Source of the DNA: Saprolegnia diclina VS20
Taxonomy: Eukaryota; Oomycota; Saprolegniomycetes; Saprolegniales; Saprolegniaceae
NCBI RefSeq assembly: GCF_000281045.1
Contig: NW_008246103.1
Coordinates: 406,280-431,681, forward strand
Reading direction: 5' to 3'
DNA: 25,402 nt
Within the stretch, counting starts at the first letter, position 1. Each line of letters begins with the position of its first letter. This document shows positions 1 through 9,743 of this stretch, in pieces. The notes under the pieces are model-generated. The model was given only the letters and a program-made list of their open reading frames with translations. It did no database searches and was not told the DNA's origin. A program made the translations under genes and the position numbers.

Positions 1-1008
1 CTTCCGGCCCCGCCGCGCCAACTTGGCGTGGTACGTCCAGTAGCGATCGCGGCAGATCGTCGCTTGTACGCCAACGAATCGACTGATGTTTGACCAGTCG
101 ATGGCCTCCATATTTTTTGCTCGCAGCATGTACACGGCGCAGAGAAGGCGGCGGTCTGCTTGTGGGCTGAGGTCGAATACTGCGTTTGACGGTGGGCCGG
201 CGTCGGCGAGGCGTGTCGCTTCGGCGCGAAGAGCCACGACGCGCATGAGGCAGTCGACTGGTGGGCGGCGCTTTGCGGTTTTGCAGACGCGCGCAATTTG
301 CGCTGAAATCACGTCCCACGTCGCGCCTGTCTCGACCAAGGTCGCGAGCGCCTCGTCCTCTTTCAGCGTCCACTTGGCGCGCCGCCAGTGCGGCGATACC
401 TGCAAGTTCCATGCGAGTGCGTAATGGAATGGCCGCTTGGCGAGCTCGTGCTCGGCGACAAACGCGACCCAGTCGTCGGGTTGCATGGCCGACGGCTCGG
501 GCGGCAGTCGCTGCAAGGTGCGCTTAATGTGGTTTGCTCGTCGCTCGAGGATGCGCGATGCGCCAATGACGTCGCGCAGCTCTTCGCGGTACGGCGCGAG
601 GTGTCGCGACGCAGACGTGACCGGCGGTATCCGCTTGGGCACGACTTTGCCGGCAGCGTTCTGCACCACGTACTCGGCGGCCAAGAACGGCAGCTTGCGC
701 TTCGCCGCGCGCGGCGTCGGTTTGAAGCTCGTCTCGAAGCGTGCCACGAGCGACTGGACCGTCGCTTCCGCCTGCCTGTGGGCGGCGAGTCCCGCCTGGA
801 TGCGTGCGTCCGCCATGGCCGGCTGGATGACCTTGTTCCGGGCCTTTGTTCGAATTGCGCAGATGCGCGTCTGGATCGCGTGCTCGCGCGCCTCAAGCAC
901 GCGCAGCGTCTCCTCGAGCGCGGTCATGTACGCCTGGTTGGCGATCAGCGCGTCCGTGACGGCCGCGGCCGGGTGCACGCTGCGGCCAGCGTTTCGTTGG
1001 GCTTGCAT
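1..1008 (-). CDS. Myb/SANT-repeat DNA-binding protein (SNAPC4-like), 3' end outside window
   Basis: This is a partial gene running off the left edge; 336 codons are visible without a stop or intron. The start is taken as the ATG at 1008 (MQAQRNAGRS). An in-frame ATG at 1074 would overlap the start of the opposite gene. The first 60 or so residues are helical and charged (TALEETLRVLEAREHAIQTR). Two Myb-like repeats follow: one begins WTLKEDEALATLVETGATWD near residue 210, the other FDLSPQADRRLLCAVYML near 275, ending in DWSNISRF and CRDRYWTYH. Spaced Trp/aromatic residues and acidic first helices are typical of SANT/Myb folds, so nuclear DNA binding is inferred. The N-terminus and repeat layout match the gene starting at 1073, so the two are paralogs. 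Assignment to SNAPC4 rather than another Myb family is tentative. Confidence 0.75.
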   Translation of the reverse strand, partial: MQAQRNAGRSVHPAAAVTDALIANQAYMTALEETLRVLEAREHAIQTRICAIRTKARNKVIQPAMADARIQAGLAAHRQAEATVQSLVARFETSFKPTPRAAKRKLPFLAAEYVVQNAAGKVVPKRIPPVTSASRHLAPYREELRDVIGASRILERRANHIKRTLQRLPPEPSAMQPDDWVAFVAEHELAKRPFHYALAWNLQVSPHWRRAKWTLKEDEALATLVETGATWDVISAQIARVCKTAKRRPPVDCLMRVVALRAEATRLADAGPPSNAVFDLSPQADRRLLCAVYMLRAKNMEAIDWSNISRFVGVQATICRDRYWTYHAKLARRGRK

Positions 1009-1072
1009 CCGGATACTACGCGGAATGCGCCGGATAGGGCGGTTGGCATGGCATTCGTGATCTTGTCGGCCC
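1009..1072. promoter_or_regulatory. Shared bidirectional promoter of two divergent Myb genes
   Basis: Only 64 bp separate the ATG of the minus-strand Myb gene (1008) from the ATG of the plus-strand one (1073). Both genes must be transcribed from this gap or from sequence inside each other's 5' coding region. I see no TATA box or CCAAT box in it. The promoter role is inferred from position. Confidence 0.5.
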
Positions 1073-2530
1073 ATGGACGAGGTCGAGGCTGCGCTGGCCG
1101 CCAACTTTGCCTACGTGCGCGCGCTCGAGGCGTATGTGCAGAAATGCGACGCGAAGGAGGCCGAGATCCACGACCGGTTGCGGGCGATCCGCGCGCGGAA
1201 GCGCGAGCGCCACGACGTGGTGCTGGCGGACAAGGTCGCGGCCGCGACCGCCAACCGCGTCACGTACACCGAGGTGCACCTCGCGATGCAGCCGCCGCCG
1301 CAAACCTTGGCACGCGGTACGAAGAAGCGGCTCCTTGGCGCATACCGCGAGAAGCGGTCGGCGTTCTTCCAAGTGCCCTGCGCCCGGGTCCACGGCGGTA
1401 GCGTGAGCCTGTACTACACCAACCCGGACGTGCAAAACCTAACGATCATCCAGCAGCGGTACCCGGACCCGAAAATGCTCTTGTTTCGCAAGTGGAAACC
1501 ATCCGAGGTGAGTGGCCTCAATAAGGCAATCGTCGCGCTCGACGCCGACGACGGCACCATCGACTGGGACCGCGTGCGCGCCAAGGCCGGGCTGGCCGAC
1601 CGCACACCGCGCGCGTGCCAGCTGCGACACTCGATTCTACAAGAAGAGATACTCGAGAAGGCGTCTGCGTGGACACCGCGCGAAGACGAAGCACTCTCCC
1701 GGCTGGTCGTCGCCGCGAGCCACGACTGGCAAGCGATTGCCCTCGCCCTCCATACCGAGCATGGCTTTCCACGGCGTCTTCCCGTGTCGTGCCTCATTCG
1801 GTACCAAACGATCTGCAACAACGAGCTCTTTCCGAGCGTATGGACGGAAGAGGAAGACGACCTGCTGCGCGCGGTCATGACGACGATGGCCGGGAACGAG
1901 ACCAACATTTGGCGCCTCGTGGCCGAGAAGCTCGCGATCGGGCACACGCCCGACCAGTGTGGGTACCGGTGGCGCAACTCGCTCTGCCCGACCGTCACGA
2001 CCGGCCACTTTTCGGTCGAGGAAGACCGGCGACTGCTGCTCGCCATGTACGTCATGGCTGCAGCTCCCGACGGCACTCTGACAAGCCGCGCGACTCTCGA
2101 CTGGAACAAGATCAAAGATCTTATGCCTGGTCGCACCAACGTCATGTGCAGCCAGCGCTTCCGCGACTCGCTCAACCCGTTCAAAAAGTACGACCATTTC
2201 ACCGAAGCCGACGACACGGTGATCGCCGAGGGCATTCGGCTCCATGGCACCAACGCCTGGTCGGAGATTGCTGCCATGCTGCCCGGGCGGTACCCCGATC
2301 AGATTCGGAAGCGCTGGCGCGCGATCCAGTGGCGGTTCGATGTGGTGGAAGACGACGCACCGACTGCGCGGGTGCGCGGGAAGAAGACTGCGTCGTCGGT
2401 TGGCAAGACGCTTCGCCGCACGACGCGCGTCGCAGGCCCCCCGACCAAGCGAAAGAAGAAACACATCACCCCCACCACCCCCGGGGAGACCACCACCGAC
2501 GACCTGCCCGAGGGCGTGTTCCTTATTTAA
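1073..2530 (+). CDS. Myb-repeat protein, SNAPC4 (SNAP190)-like, 485 aa
   Basis: This is an intact single-exon gene. An N-terminal helical region (1-60) is followed by about five Myb-type repeats at residues 140-187 (KWKPSEVSGLNKAIVAL), 200-247 (WTPREDEALSRLV), 257-304 (WTEEEDDLLRAVM), 313-367 (FSVEEDRRLLLAMYV) and 376-418 (FTEADDTVIAEGI, ending in IRKRWRAIQW). A basic stretch near 455-463 (TKRKKKH) could be a nuclear localisation signal. Four and a half to five tandem Myb repeats are typical of the large subunit of the snRNA-activating complex, which binds promoters of snRNA genes; that is the best family guess. The start at 1073 is supported because the neighbour's N-terminus aligns from near its own Met (NFAYVRALEA against NQAYMTALEE). 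Another multi-repeat Myb factor is possible. Confidence 0.8.
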   Translation: MDEVEAALAANFAYVRALEAYVQKCDAKEAEIHDRLRAIRARKRERHDVVLADKVAAATANRVTYTEVHLAMQPPPQTLARGTKKRLLGAYREKRSAFFQVPCARVHGGSVSLYYTNPDVQNLTIIQQRYPDPKMLLFRKWKPSEVSGLNKAIVALDADDGTIDWDRVRAKAGLADRTPRACQLRHSILQEEILEKASAWTPREDEALSRLVVAASHDWQAIALALHTEHGFPRRLPVSCLIRYQTICNNELFPSVWTEEEDDLLRAVMTTMAGNETNIWRLVAEKLAIGHTPDQCGYRWRNSLCPTVTTGHFSVEEDRRLLLAMYVMAAAPDGTLTSRATLDWNKIKDLMPGRTNVMCSQRFRDSLNPFKKYDHFTEADDTVIAEGIRLHGTNAWSEIAAMLPGRYPDQIRKRWRAIQWRFDVVEDDAPTARVRGKKTASSVGKTLRRTTRVAGPPTKRKKKHITPTTPGETTTDDLPEGVFLI

Positions 2531-2882
2531 CTTTGAACAGCAGACTCCTACTGACGACGACGGGTCCTTCGACCATCCATATCGAGGGCAAATATGGGTC
2601 GAGGGTATGTATGTGGGAGCAGTGAGACAACCAACACCAGCGCTTTGCACGAGCAAGAACCGTGTCCCAGGCACGCAACGAGATCTCCTTTGACTCGAGT
2701 CAGTGAGGTCGCAAGCATCAGCTCAACACTGGTGTCGCCGGTGCGAAGAAGCGGGTGCAAGCTCTCGACCAGGTTGGCATCGTGCGTACTAGTAGAGGGC
2801 GGTCCTCCCGTGTCGATTAGGGATAGGGTGTAGGATGTACTTTAAGTATAACCGTGTCGTATAAGGCATGACGTTAACGTCA
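2531..2882. other. Intergenic region between convergent genes
   Basis: These 352 bp lie between the stop of the SNAPC4-like gene and the stop of the SPEF2 gene and should hold both 3' UTRs. I see no coding signal. The only structure is a 14-bp perfect palindrome at its right end (listed separately). Confidence 0.6.
2869..2882. repeat. Perfect 14-bp palindrome next to the SPEF2 stop codon
   Basis: TGACGTTAACGTCA reads the same on both strands and abuts the TAG stop of the SPEF2 gene (2885-2883). Each half carries a TGACGT (CRE/bZIP-like) core. A role in binding is speculation; chance is possible. Confidence 0.45.
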
Positions 2883-5800
2883 CTACGATGCCTCTTCGTG
2901 CTCGAGCAAGTAGTCGTAGGCGTTGAGGCGTGCAAACTTGGCTTGAAGCGCGCCGTGGTCGACGAGGGCCCCATACGAAGCGTCGATATCCTCAGGCATT
3001 GGGACAGCAGCAAACGCGTAGACCAGAGCTGGGATTGACGCCGAATCGTCGGTGGCATTGCCGTTGATGGACGGCCAGTGCTCCAAGACGTAGATGGCTC
3101 TGGCCACGCCCCGCGAGAAGCGAGCTAAGTTTCCATGACACGGCGGCAGCACGTCGAGCGGGTAGCTCGATGCACAGACATGCAAGAGGAACGGGACGAC
3201 CGCCACGTCGCCCGTCGTCGCGTCCGCAAACAGCTCATGCAGCAGCTGCTGGTACGCGGGCTCATGGCACCACAGCGGCGCACTCAAGAACGCCGCCTTG
3301 TCGACGACGGCGCTCAGCGCCCGAGGCGTGCGCCAGTGCAACACCAGCGCTTCCAGGTCGCGTACGTCGGGCACGGGGAGCTTTTGGGCCGTCGCGAGCG
3401 AGAGCACGAGGCGGCGCCAGTCGACCACCTCTGCCGTAGCAAACGCGATTGCCATGTTGGCAACCGCCGTGTACGAGGCCCAGACGGGCGGGAGCACTTG
3501 CGCAGTGGCCACTTCGACGACGGTCGCTGTAAACACAGGTACCGACAGCTGTTGGCCGTGCGTCGTCGCTGTCTGCAGCGCACAGACGATCGCACGCAAG
3601 TGCGTCACGCTCAGAAAGGACATGTGATGCGCGATCCGAATGCCGTGGCCATCGAGTGGTGTCGTCAGCGACTGCAGCCGCGGCCAGCGAACTACGGTGG
3701 GTGCGTCGCGAAGGGCTTGGACGACGTTGACAATGTGTCGAAACTCCTGGTGTACGAATTGCAATAGCGCTGTGTCGAGACTCGACTTTTCGACGTCCAC
3801 CAAGCCCGTGACCCGACGCGCAATCGTGTCGACGAAGCGGACGATGCCGACACACCGGCGCAAAAACAAAGCGCGCTCGGTGTCCAGCACGACCGACTGC
3901 AGATCGTTGGCGTCCGAGGACGGGCGAATGAGGACGTCGGCGACGATGTCATGAACCGTCTCGAGCAGAGGCGAATTTGGTGGCAGGGCCTGATCGGTGG
4001 CGACGTGAACGCCAGCGTCTCTCTCGCTTGGCGACGCGGCAGCGACCGGACCCACCAGTTCAAAGTACGACAGCAAGTGCCGGAGGCGCCGCAAGAGCGA
4101 CTTCTTTTCCGAGCGCAGCAGCGCCGTCGCCCAGCTGACCACACTCTCGACAAAGGCGTCGGTCGACATGGACCAGTTCTCGGGCGACTGCAAAAAGCGG
4201 TTGGCTGGGCATCGGACGGCGTCGACAAGGTCACCGAGGTCGACTTCAAGCGCCATGAGGCGCCGCTACACCATGTCGTATGTACGTCCATCTCTATCGG
4301 GTGCACGTACGTGAACGTGTTCGTGGCGCTCCTTGGGCGTGGCAAAGGCGATGGGCGCGGCCAGATCATGCAAGGCGGCGTCCAAGAGCGTCTGCTGGGA
4401 CGAATTCGCGTCCAACACAGCGAGAAACTGCGTGCGTAGGCGCAGGAACGGCCGGGAAAAGCTCTGCAGACTCTCGTAGAACGCTTGCAGTGCTCGAACA
4501 CGATCCAAATGGCACTGCTCCACGTCCTACCCAAGCTCCTGGCATCGAATGGCGATGATTTGAGAGCGTACGTGGTAGTTGATAGCATCGTCGAGATCCC
4601 GAAGCGACGCCCACGGAAGCAAGTGCTCGCCGCATCGATCACGCACGACGAGGAGCTCGGGGGGCGACATGGTTTGTCGGCGGTCGTTTTTCATTTTTGC
4701 GAGCGCCGAGCCAAAGTCGTCCGGGTCTGTCGCGTGCAACACATGGTGCGCGTCTGGCGTCAGTCGCAGCAGCGCCTGCAGCGTCTCGTCGAGCGCGAGC
4801 GCCGGCGTCGTCGTTGTGTTCAACTAGACCATTTCTCTTGCTACAATATCTTTGTGGGAGCGCGCTCGTACCGTAACTGCGCAGCCAAACGGCTTCCAGA
4901 AGGCTTGGAGCGCGGCCGTCGTCGTCGCCCACGTCTCGGCTCGTGCGTAAACATCCCTCTTGGCGGCATCGTCGAGAACGCCGGCGACCAGCGCGTCGGT
5001 GGTGGCGTCGAGGAAGAGGACCCAGTCGACGCTTGAGAGAGGCGGCGGCGCGCTCTCCATGACGACGGCCTTCTCGTCCCAGGACGCGGTGAGCTGCGCG
5101 CTTCGAAGACTTAGCTCGGCGTCCGAGATCCCATGGTAGCGCTTGAGCATCTCGACTTCAAACACTTTGGCTTCGTCCTTGGAGCTAGACATGAAAGGTC
5201 GATAGAGTATCAATGTTTCAAGCGCACCGCGGGAAGTTGAGGAGGAGCACACCGACGAACGTCGCGGCGTTAGCTTGCGCAAAGACGTGCACCAACGCTT
5301 TGCACACCGCATCGGCCACGACAGCGTCCGGGATCGCACTGCCTTTGGACCGCGCCTGGGCCATCTTGGTACCCAGCGCTGCCATTTCCACCTACGATGC
5401 ATCGGGTCTTTGACAGCCTACTGGACGATGGACCGCGTACTTCGAGTGGCGACGGCTTCTCGCCCGCGGCTGGCTTGCCCCGCTCGCTCAGCTTGACACA
5501 CCGATCGACGCACGCCTCGACGGTCAGCAGCTGCAACCCCGTTGATGCCGCGAGGCCCGCTGCGAAGTTGCTACTGGTGTCCTTGGCGTACCAGCAGAGC
5601 AGGAGCGGCCGGGACGTTGCCGACAAGAGCGGTGGCCACGACGTCGTGAGTAGCTCACTGGGTGGCGTCGTCGCGAGCGCATGAATGGTTGCTTGTATCT
5701 ACGATCCCATGAGCGCATACAATATACGCCGTTGCAGCGCATACTGCGTCGACGTCGGTCGTCGGCGGCGGCCTGCCCAAGTCGGGAGTGCCAAAGACAC

Positions 5801-7708
5801 CGTCGTTGCGGACGTAGTCGCGCAGCAAGTAGTCGACTTCGATGCTACTGCACCCGCTTTCGCTCCGTGTATTGTCGATCGAGCGTCCGCAGATAGCGCC
5901 CGAGACAAACTGTGCTTTGAGTGACCGGTACAGCGGCGCCGGCATGGGCTGACGCGTTGACGCGCTAGAATGTTTATATTCTCCATGGCAAGATTGTACA
6001 AAAAAGAATCGAGTCTACCGGTGGACGACAACAGTGTGCACAAACGACAGCAAAGTGTCGAGGACATCCGCACACAGCAACGTGTGTGCCTCGTGCTTGC
6101 GCTCGTCGAGCACGCGGGCGTCGTCGATGGCGACCCGGAGAGTCTCGGCGCGCCGAGCGACCGCATCCGGCGCCATCGCAGCGGCGTGCAGCTCGTCCAG
6201 ACTCTTGGCGGCCGCGGCTTCAATCGTTGCGGCGTAGGCGATGACGCGCTCGGTGGCCGCGACATTGGCCTCGCCCTTGTTTTTTTCGTGGTTGTGGCGC
6301 GCTTCCCACAGCGTGCGCAGCACGTTGCGTCGGCGCTTGCCAACGACAAAGAGCCGATGCAAGAGCGCGGCCTCTTCTTGCTTGCGGTTGATCTATTGCG
6401 ATAGTACAATATGATAAATGGATAATCACCGCACAAAATAAGGTGCGCACTTCGATCGTATTGCGTGTCTGGTCTACGAGCATCTTGCGGCGCCGGCTTG
6501 CGCGCTCGCGCTGCGCGTTGAGGTGCAGTTTACGCCGGTCGCGAAGCTCCTTCATCATTTGAATGTTGCTCGACGGGCGCAAATGAAACGACGCGACACG
6601 GTTCTCAAGCTCGACGAGGTGGTCGAGCCCGGAGCCTTTGGCTGGTGTCAAGCGCACGCCACTGTCATCGTCGCCCGAGCTAATACCAAGCCGCTTGAAA
6701 TTCTTATCAAAGCTCGAGACACCGTCGGCAAGGTCGATGGCCGCGGCTTCGTTTGCGTGGGCAATGATGACGCGCCGGCGCTCCCGCAAGCTGAGTTCAA
6801 ACTGCAGTTGCTCGGCCTCCCGATTGCGCTTGACCGCCTATGTCCACAGAAACGTTAGGAAAAGACGGCGGCGAATAGGGTTGCCTGGTTGGCCGTCCAC
6901 TTGTCCCGGCCCATGGCCGACCACTGTTCGAGGAAGTCTTGCTTGTCATGCGTGTGCGTGAGCTCGTCGTCGCGCGTGCGGCGGGCGGCCGCGACCTTCT
7001 GGTCGTGCTCCGAGGCAAAGTGCTAGTACATCCGTGGCGTGAGCGACACGATACGGGCGCTGGCGCCTACGGCAGCGGTCGCGTCCGACGCAGACCACAT
7101 GAATTCGGTAAATTTGCGCAAGTGGATCGCCATATCCACGCGGTTGTGGTTGTTCCAGTCAGACGGGTCAATCGACGCGATGATATTCTCCACAAACCGA
7201 TCCCTTGGGCTCTACCTAAACTTATAGTACCGGCGATGGCGCAACGAGCATGCACCGTCATATCGGGCGCGGGCATGTGACGGTGACTCCCAGCCGGTGG
7301 CGGGCGCAGCGACGCGGTTGCTGGCTCGGTCGGCTTGGGTCGCGACGCCTCGTTTCGATCGACGTGTTCTTTGAGCTGCATGAGCAACTAGAATTTACGC
7401 TAAGGACATAGCTTGCAAGAGGTTGAAACCTTGGCGACCGCGCCTTTCTTCTCCATCATGATGTTGCGCGCTGCTTCGGGCGAGAGGCGAATCCCGACGC
7501 CATGCAGCGACTTCTCGAGGCGTTCAAAGTTACGGAGCACGGACGCGAGGTCGTCGGCGTCGGTGTAGCTCTCGGGCGACGGCTCGAGCTCGAGCGATGA
7601 TAAAACGTAGCCGAGAAGGTACCCGTTGCTGAGATCCCGCTCGAGGCACTCGATTGACCGCGGCAACTGCGCCGTCGACCGAAGCCACGAGAGGAGCAGC
7701 GCCGACAT
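2883..7708 (-). CDS. SPEF2: SPEF2/CPC1-like central-pair protein, 13 exons, about 1418 aa
   Basis: Exons: 7708-7430, 7387-7256, 7211-7071, 7022-6885, 6837-6451, 6392-6019, 5964-5745, 5698-5441, 5391-5228, 5184-4872, 4823-4572, 4526-4311, 4265-2883. The 12 introns are 42-58 nt, all end in TAG, and every junction keeps frame. The start MSALLLSWLRSTAQLPRSIE with GYLLGYVL and FERLEKSLHGVGI is the CH-like SPEF domain (residues 1-105). A long helical region follows (NIQMMKELRDRRKLHLNAQR near 310; VLDTLLSFVHTVVVHR, then PAPLYRSLKAQFV near 490). A degenerate adenylate-kinase-like domain spans about 585-800: GSAIPDAVVADAVCKAL and GVLLLNFPR resemble the AK core, but the expected P-loop reads CWYAKDTSSN without Gly-Lys-Thr/Ser. 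SPEF2/CPC1 belongs to the C1 central-pair apparatus of motile cilia. Human SPEF2 is longer (about 1,800 aa). The 460-residue last exon is helical, with no motif I recognise. Confidence 0.88.
6838..6884 (-). other. GC-AG intron (SPEF2 intron 4)
   Basis: The donor is CAG|GCAACC and the acceptor is ACATAG. TTCCTAAC, a good branch-point match, lies about 16 nt before the acceptor. The upstream exon ends ...DKWTANQ and the downstream exon begins AVKRNREAEQ in phase 0. No GT donor nearby both keeps frame and gives a normal length. The reading frame otherwise meets a stop inside the segment. Confidence 0.75.
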
Positions 7709-8028
7709 GCTCTGCGAAACCGGCGACTGGCGACGGCGTTTCTACCGGCGGGCGTATCCGTATCATTGTCATACGACAAAAGAACAAACAAACGAAAATA
7801 TGAGTTAAAGTGTGCTAATGCTGCAAACCAAAGGCCGTCGGTGCAGCATGCGAGTGCGTCGTCGACTGGCTACTGCACGACAGATTACGACACCACAGAA
7901 GACGCTCGTTGAGCCTCGACACTTGCGCCTGCTTTACTCATACAACGGACTCACATTTTAGTTCATCTAAGAGCTCTCGCAGCTCAATGCTTTGAACGCG
8001 GAAATGGACGTGTACCGATCAAGGTCTG
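7709..8028. other. Intergenic region, likely SPEF2 promoter
   Basis: These 320 bp lie between the SPEF2 start and the stop of the upstream LRR gene, both on the minus strand. The part just before the SPEF2 start is AT-richer than the coding regions (7770-7810). I see no coding signal and no clear factor motif. Confidence 0.5.
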
Positions 8029-9486
8029 CTACACATCGCAATTGAGATCGCCGTCGTCCAGTCCCAAGTGCAGTGACGACCGACGTAGTTGACGCAGGTA
8101 GTCACAGAGTTCATGCTTGGCACGGTCCGTGAGGTTGTTGGCGGTGACCCAAAGCGACTGCATCTGCGGCATTGCAATCACTTGTTTTAGCAAAGGCACC
8201 GCGTCGTCCGCCAAGTTGTTCTCACCCAAGTCGACATGCGCGAGCTGGGGGTGCGCGGCCATTAACGGCAGCAGCGATCGAAGACCGTCCGTCGCGAGAC
8301 CCGTGTAGTTGAGGCGCAACGACGACAGATGACGCAACTCGCGCAGTGTCTCGATCAGCAGCGCGACGCGAGACGCGTTAGCAAAGAGTTGCTGCCCCGA
8401 GAGTTGAGCCCCTTGCAAGCGCGAGAGTCGCCCAAGGCGCGGCAAAAGCTTGGTTACAAAGTCTGTCTCGTCCAGATCGCCCAGAAGGTGCACCGAGAAT
8501 CTACGCGCGTGGGTCATGACAGCCAGCGTCTGCAAGGCGCGGCTTGTCTCGGACTGCCGTGGCACGATGGTCCATGACTCAATGTTGGGAAAGACGAGCT
8601 TGGCCGACGCAAATGCTCTCTCGTTGCAGCTTGACTCATGCTCGTGAGGACGGTGGCACGTCCACGGCTGGCCAAAGGCCGCAAGCATGCAAGCAAGGTC
8701 CGTGTTTGCCATAAGGACCATCTTACACAGCTTGGGTGCATCAACCATCGCATCGTAGAGCACTCGCGCGGCAAAGACGTCCATTCGCACCGAGTGGAGC
8801 TCGAGCGCTGTGATGGGTAACGACAAAAGCACCTGTGCGAGGTAGCGCGCCGTGGCCTCATCGGCAAGGGGCGTGCTGCGCCCAAAGACGTTCAGCCGCA
8901 TCGACCGCAGGTTGGATGGCACCGCCTCGCGAAGTACCTCGGGCGTGGCTTCTTGGGTAAACTCACGAATGTTCAGCGAGAGGCTGAGCGATCGCAATCG
9001 GCGGGCGTGGGTCACGTGCGCCATCACGCCCTGGAGCGATTGTCCGATGGCCATCTCCACGGCCAAGTCAGTCACCTTTGCCAAGGACGCGTCGTTGAGA
9101 TGAACCAGAATCGCCGCGTCCGCCGTCAGGTGCACGTCGCCCGAGACCATGCTAAAGTACCGCACCGGACTGTTGGTTTCCAGTTGCACGAGCGGGTGGT
9201 TGCTCAAAGCGAGATCAAACACTGCCCCGAGCCCTCCGGATGCAGCAGCAACGTCGCTTGCATGAAAAAGTGGCCAGAGCTGCCATGGTGCGCAGTCTTG
9301 GCGAAGCGTCGAAAGGGCAAGCAGGAACGGATCCCGCTCGACCGTTGCAAGGGCGTCCAGTGCCGCAAAGAAGGTAGTGTGCCTGTCGAGGTAGCTCACT
9401 ATCTTGGTAAAGACGTTCTGCGGCAGGGTCGGCTTGGGCACCGATGGCTTGGATCGTTTTGGCATCGTCATGGCGCCACGAAACAT
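8029..9486 (-). CDS. F-box-like leucine-rich repeat protein, 485 aa, intronless
   Basis: The first ATG is at 9486 (MFRGAMTMPKRSKPS); the open frame extends to 9537 without an ATG. Residues 20-80 (LPQNVFTKIVSYLDRHTTFF, then LDALATVERD, ending in PWQLWPLF) look like a divergent F-box-type helical head. The remainder contains irregular LRRs, clearest near the C-terminus: LRHLSSLRLNYTGLATDGL, PQLAHVDLGENNLADDAV and PQMQSLWVTANNLTDRAK, spaced like ribonuclease-inhibitor-type repeats. It has no signal peptide or membrane segment, so it is likely cytosolic. It is paralogous to the gene at 19362-20654 and to the broken copy at 23759-24842. Function is unknown; substrate binding for ubiquitin ligation is one guess from the head-plus-LRR layout. 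Confidence 0.8.
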   Translation of the reverse strand: MFRGAMTMPKRSKPSVPKPTLPQNVFTKIVSYLDRHTTFFAALDALATVERDPFLLALSTLRQDCAPWQLWPLFHASDVAAASGGLGAVFDLALSNHPLVQLETNSPVRYFSMVSGDVHLTADAAILVHLNDASLAKVTDLAVEMAIGQSLQGVMAHVTHARRLRSLSLSLNIREFTQEATPEVLREAVPSNLRSMRLNVFGRSTPLADEATARYLAQVLLSLPITALELHSVRMDVFAARVLYDAMVDAPKLCKMVLMANTDLACMLAAFGQPWTCHRPHEHESSCNERAFASAKLVFPNIESWTIVPRQSETSRALQTLAVMTHARRFSVHLLGDLDETDFVTKLLPRLGRLSRLQGAQLSGQQLFANASRVALLIETLRELRHLSSLRLNYTGLATDGLRSLLPLMAAHPQLAHVDLGENNLADDAVPLLKQVIAMPQMQSLWVTANNLTDRAKHELCDYLRQLRRSSLHLGLDDGDLNCDV

Positions 9487-9527
9487 GACCTGACCGTCTT
9501 GGTCTTGCCGAATTAGTCGACGCTGTG

Positions 9528-9532
9528 ATTGG
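9528..9532 (-). promoter_or_regulatory. CCAAT box upstream of LRR gene
   Basis: GAGCCAATCAC on the minus strand lies about 42 bp before the ATG at 9486. The same GAGCCAATCAC string occurs about 95 bp upstream of the ADHFE1 gene (22811-22815). CCAAT elements bind the NF-Y complex in eukaryotes; use here is inferred. Confidence 0.4.
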
Positions 9533-9743
9533 CTCAATCAATGCCGTACCTTATCTCTTCAAAGCGACACCTCACGTCAAAATCAACGACGCTCAGTGGA
9601 AAGCGCCACAGCTAATTGCGTGGTTTCTTCATTTGGAGCAAATGCCATGTACTAAGCCTGAACGGGTGTCTCTGTTGCTGTGTGATCCTTGAGACTCAAC
9701 ACGATCGGTCAATGTACTACTGTTGAATATGCGTCGTTTACGC

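Noticed and set aside
388-1401. 337-codon plus-strand open frame across the divergent Myb promoter
   Set aside because: It overlaps both Myb genes and their shared promoter; the minus-strand Myb frame shows clear Myb repeats and this one none.
1637-2674. 345-codon minus-strand open frame opposite the SNAPC4-like gene
   Set aside because: There are no domains, it is antisense to five clear Myb repeats, and it runs past the real stop into the intergenic region.
5699-6436. 245-codon minus-strand open frame inside SPEF2
   Set aside because: It is in a different frame from the SPEF2 exons, runs across two introns and is Ser/Arg/Cys-rich with no similarity.
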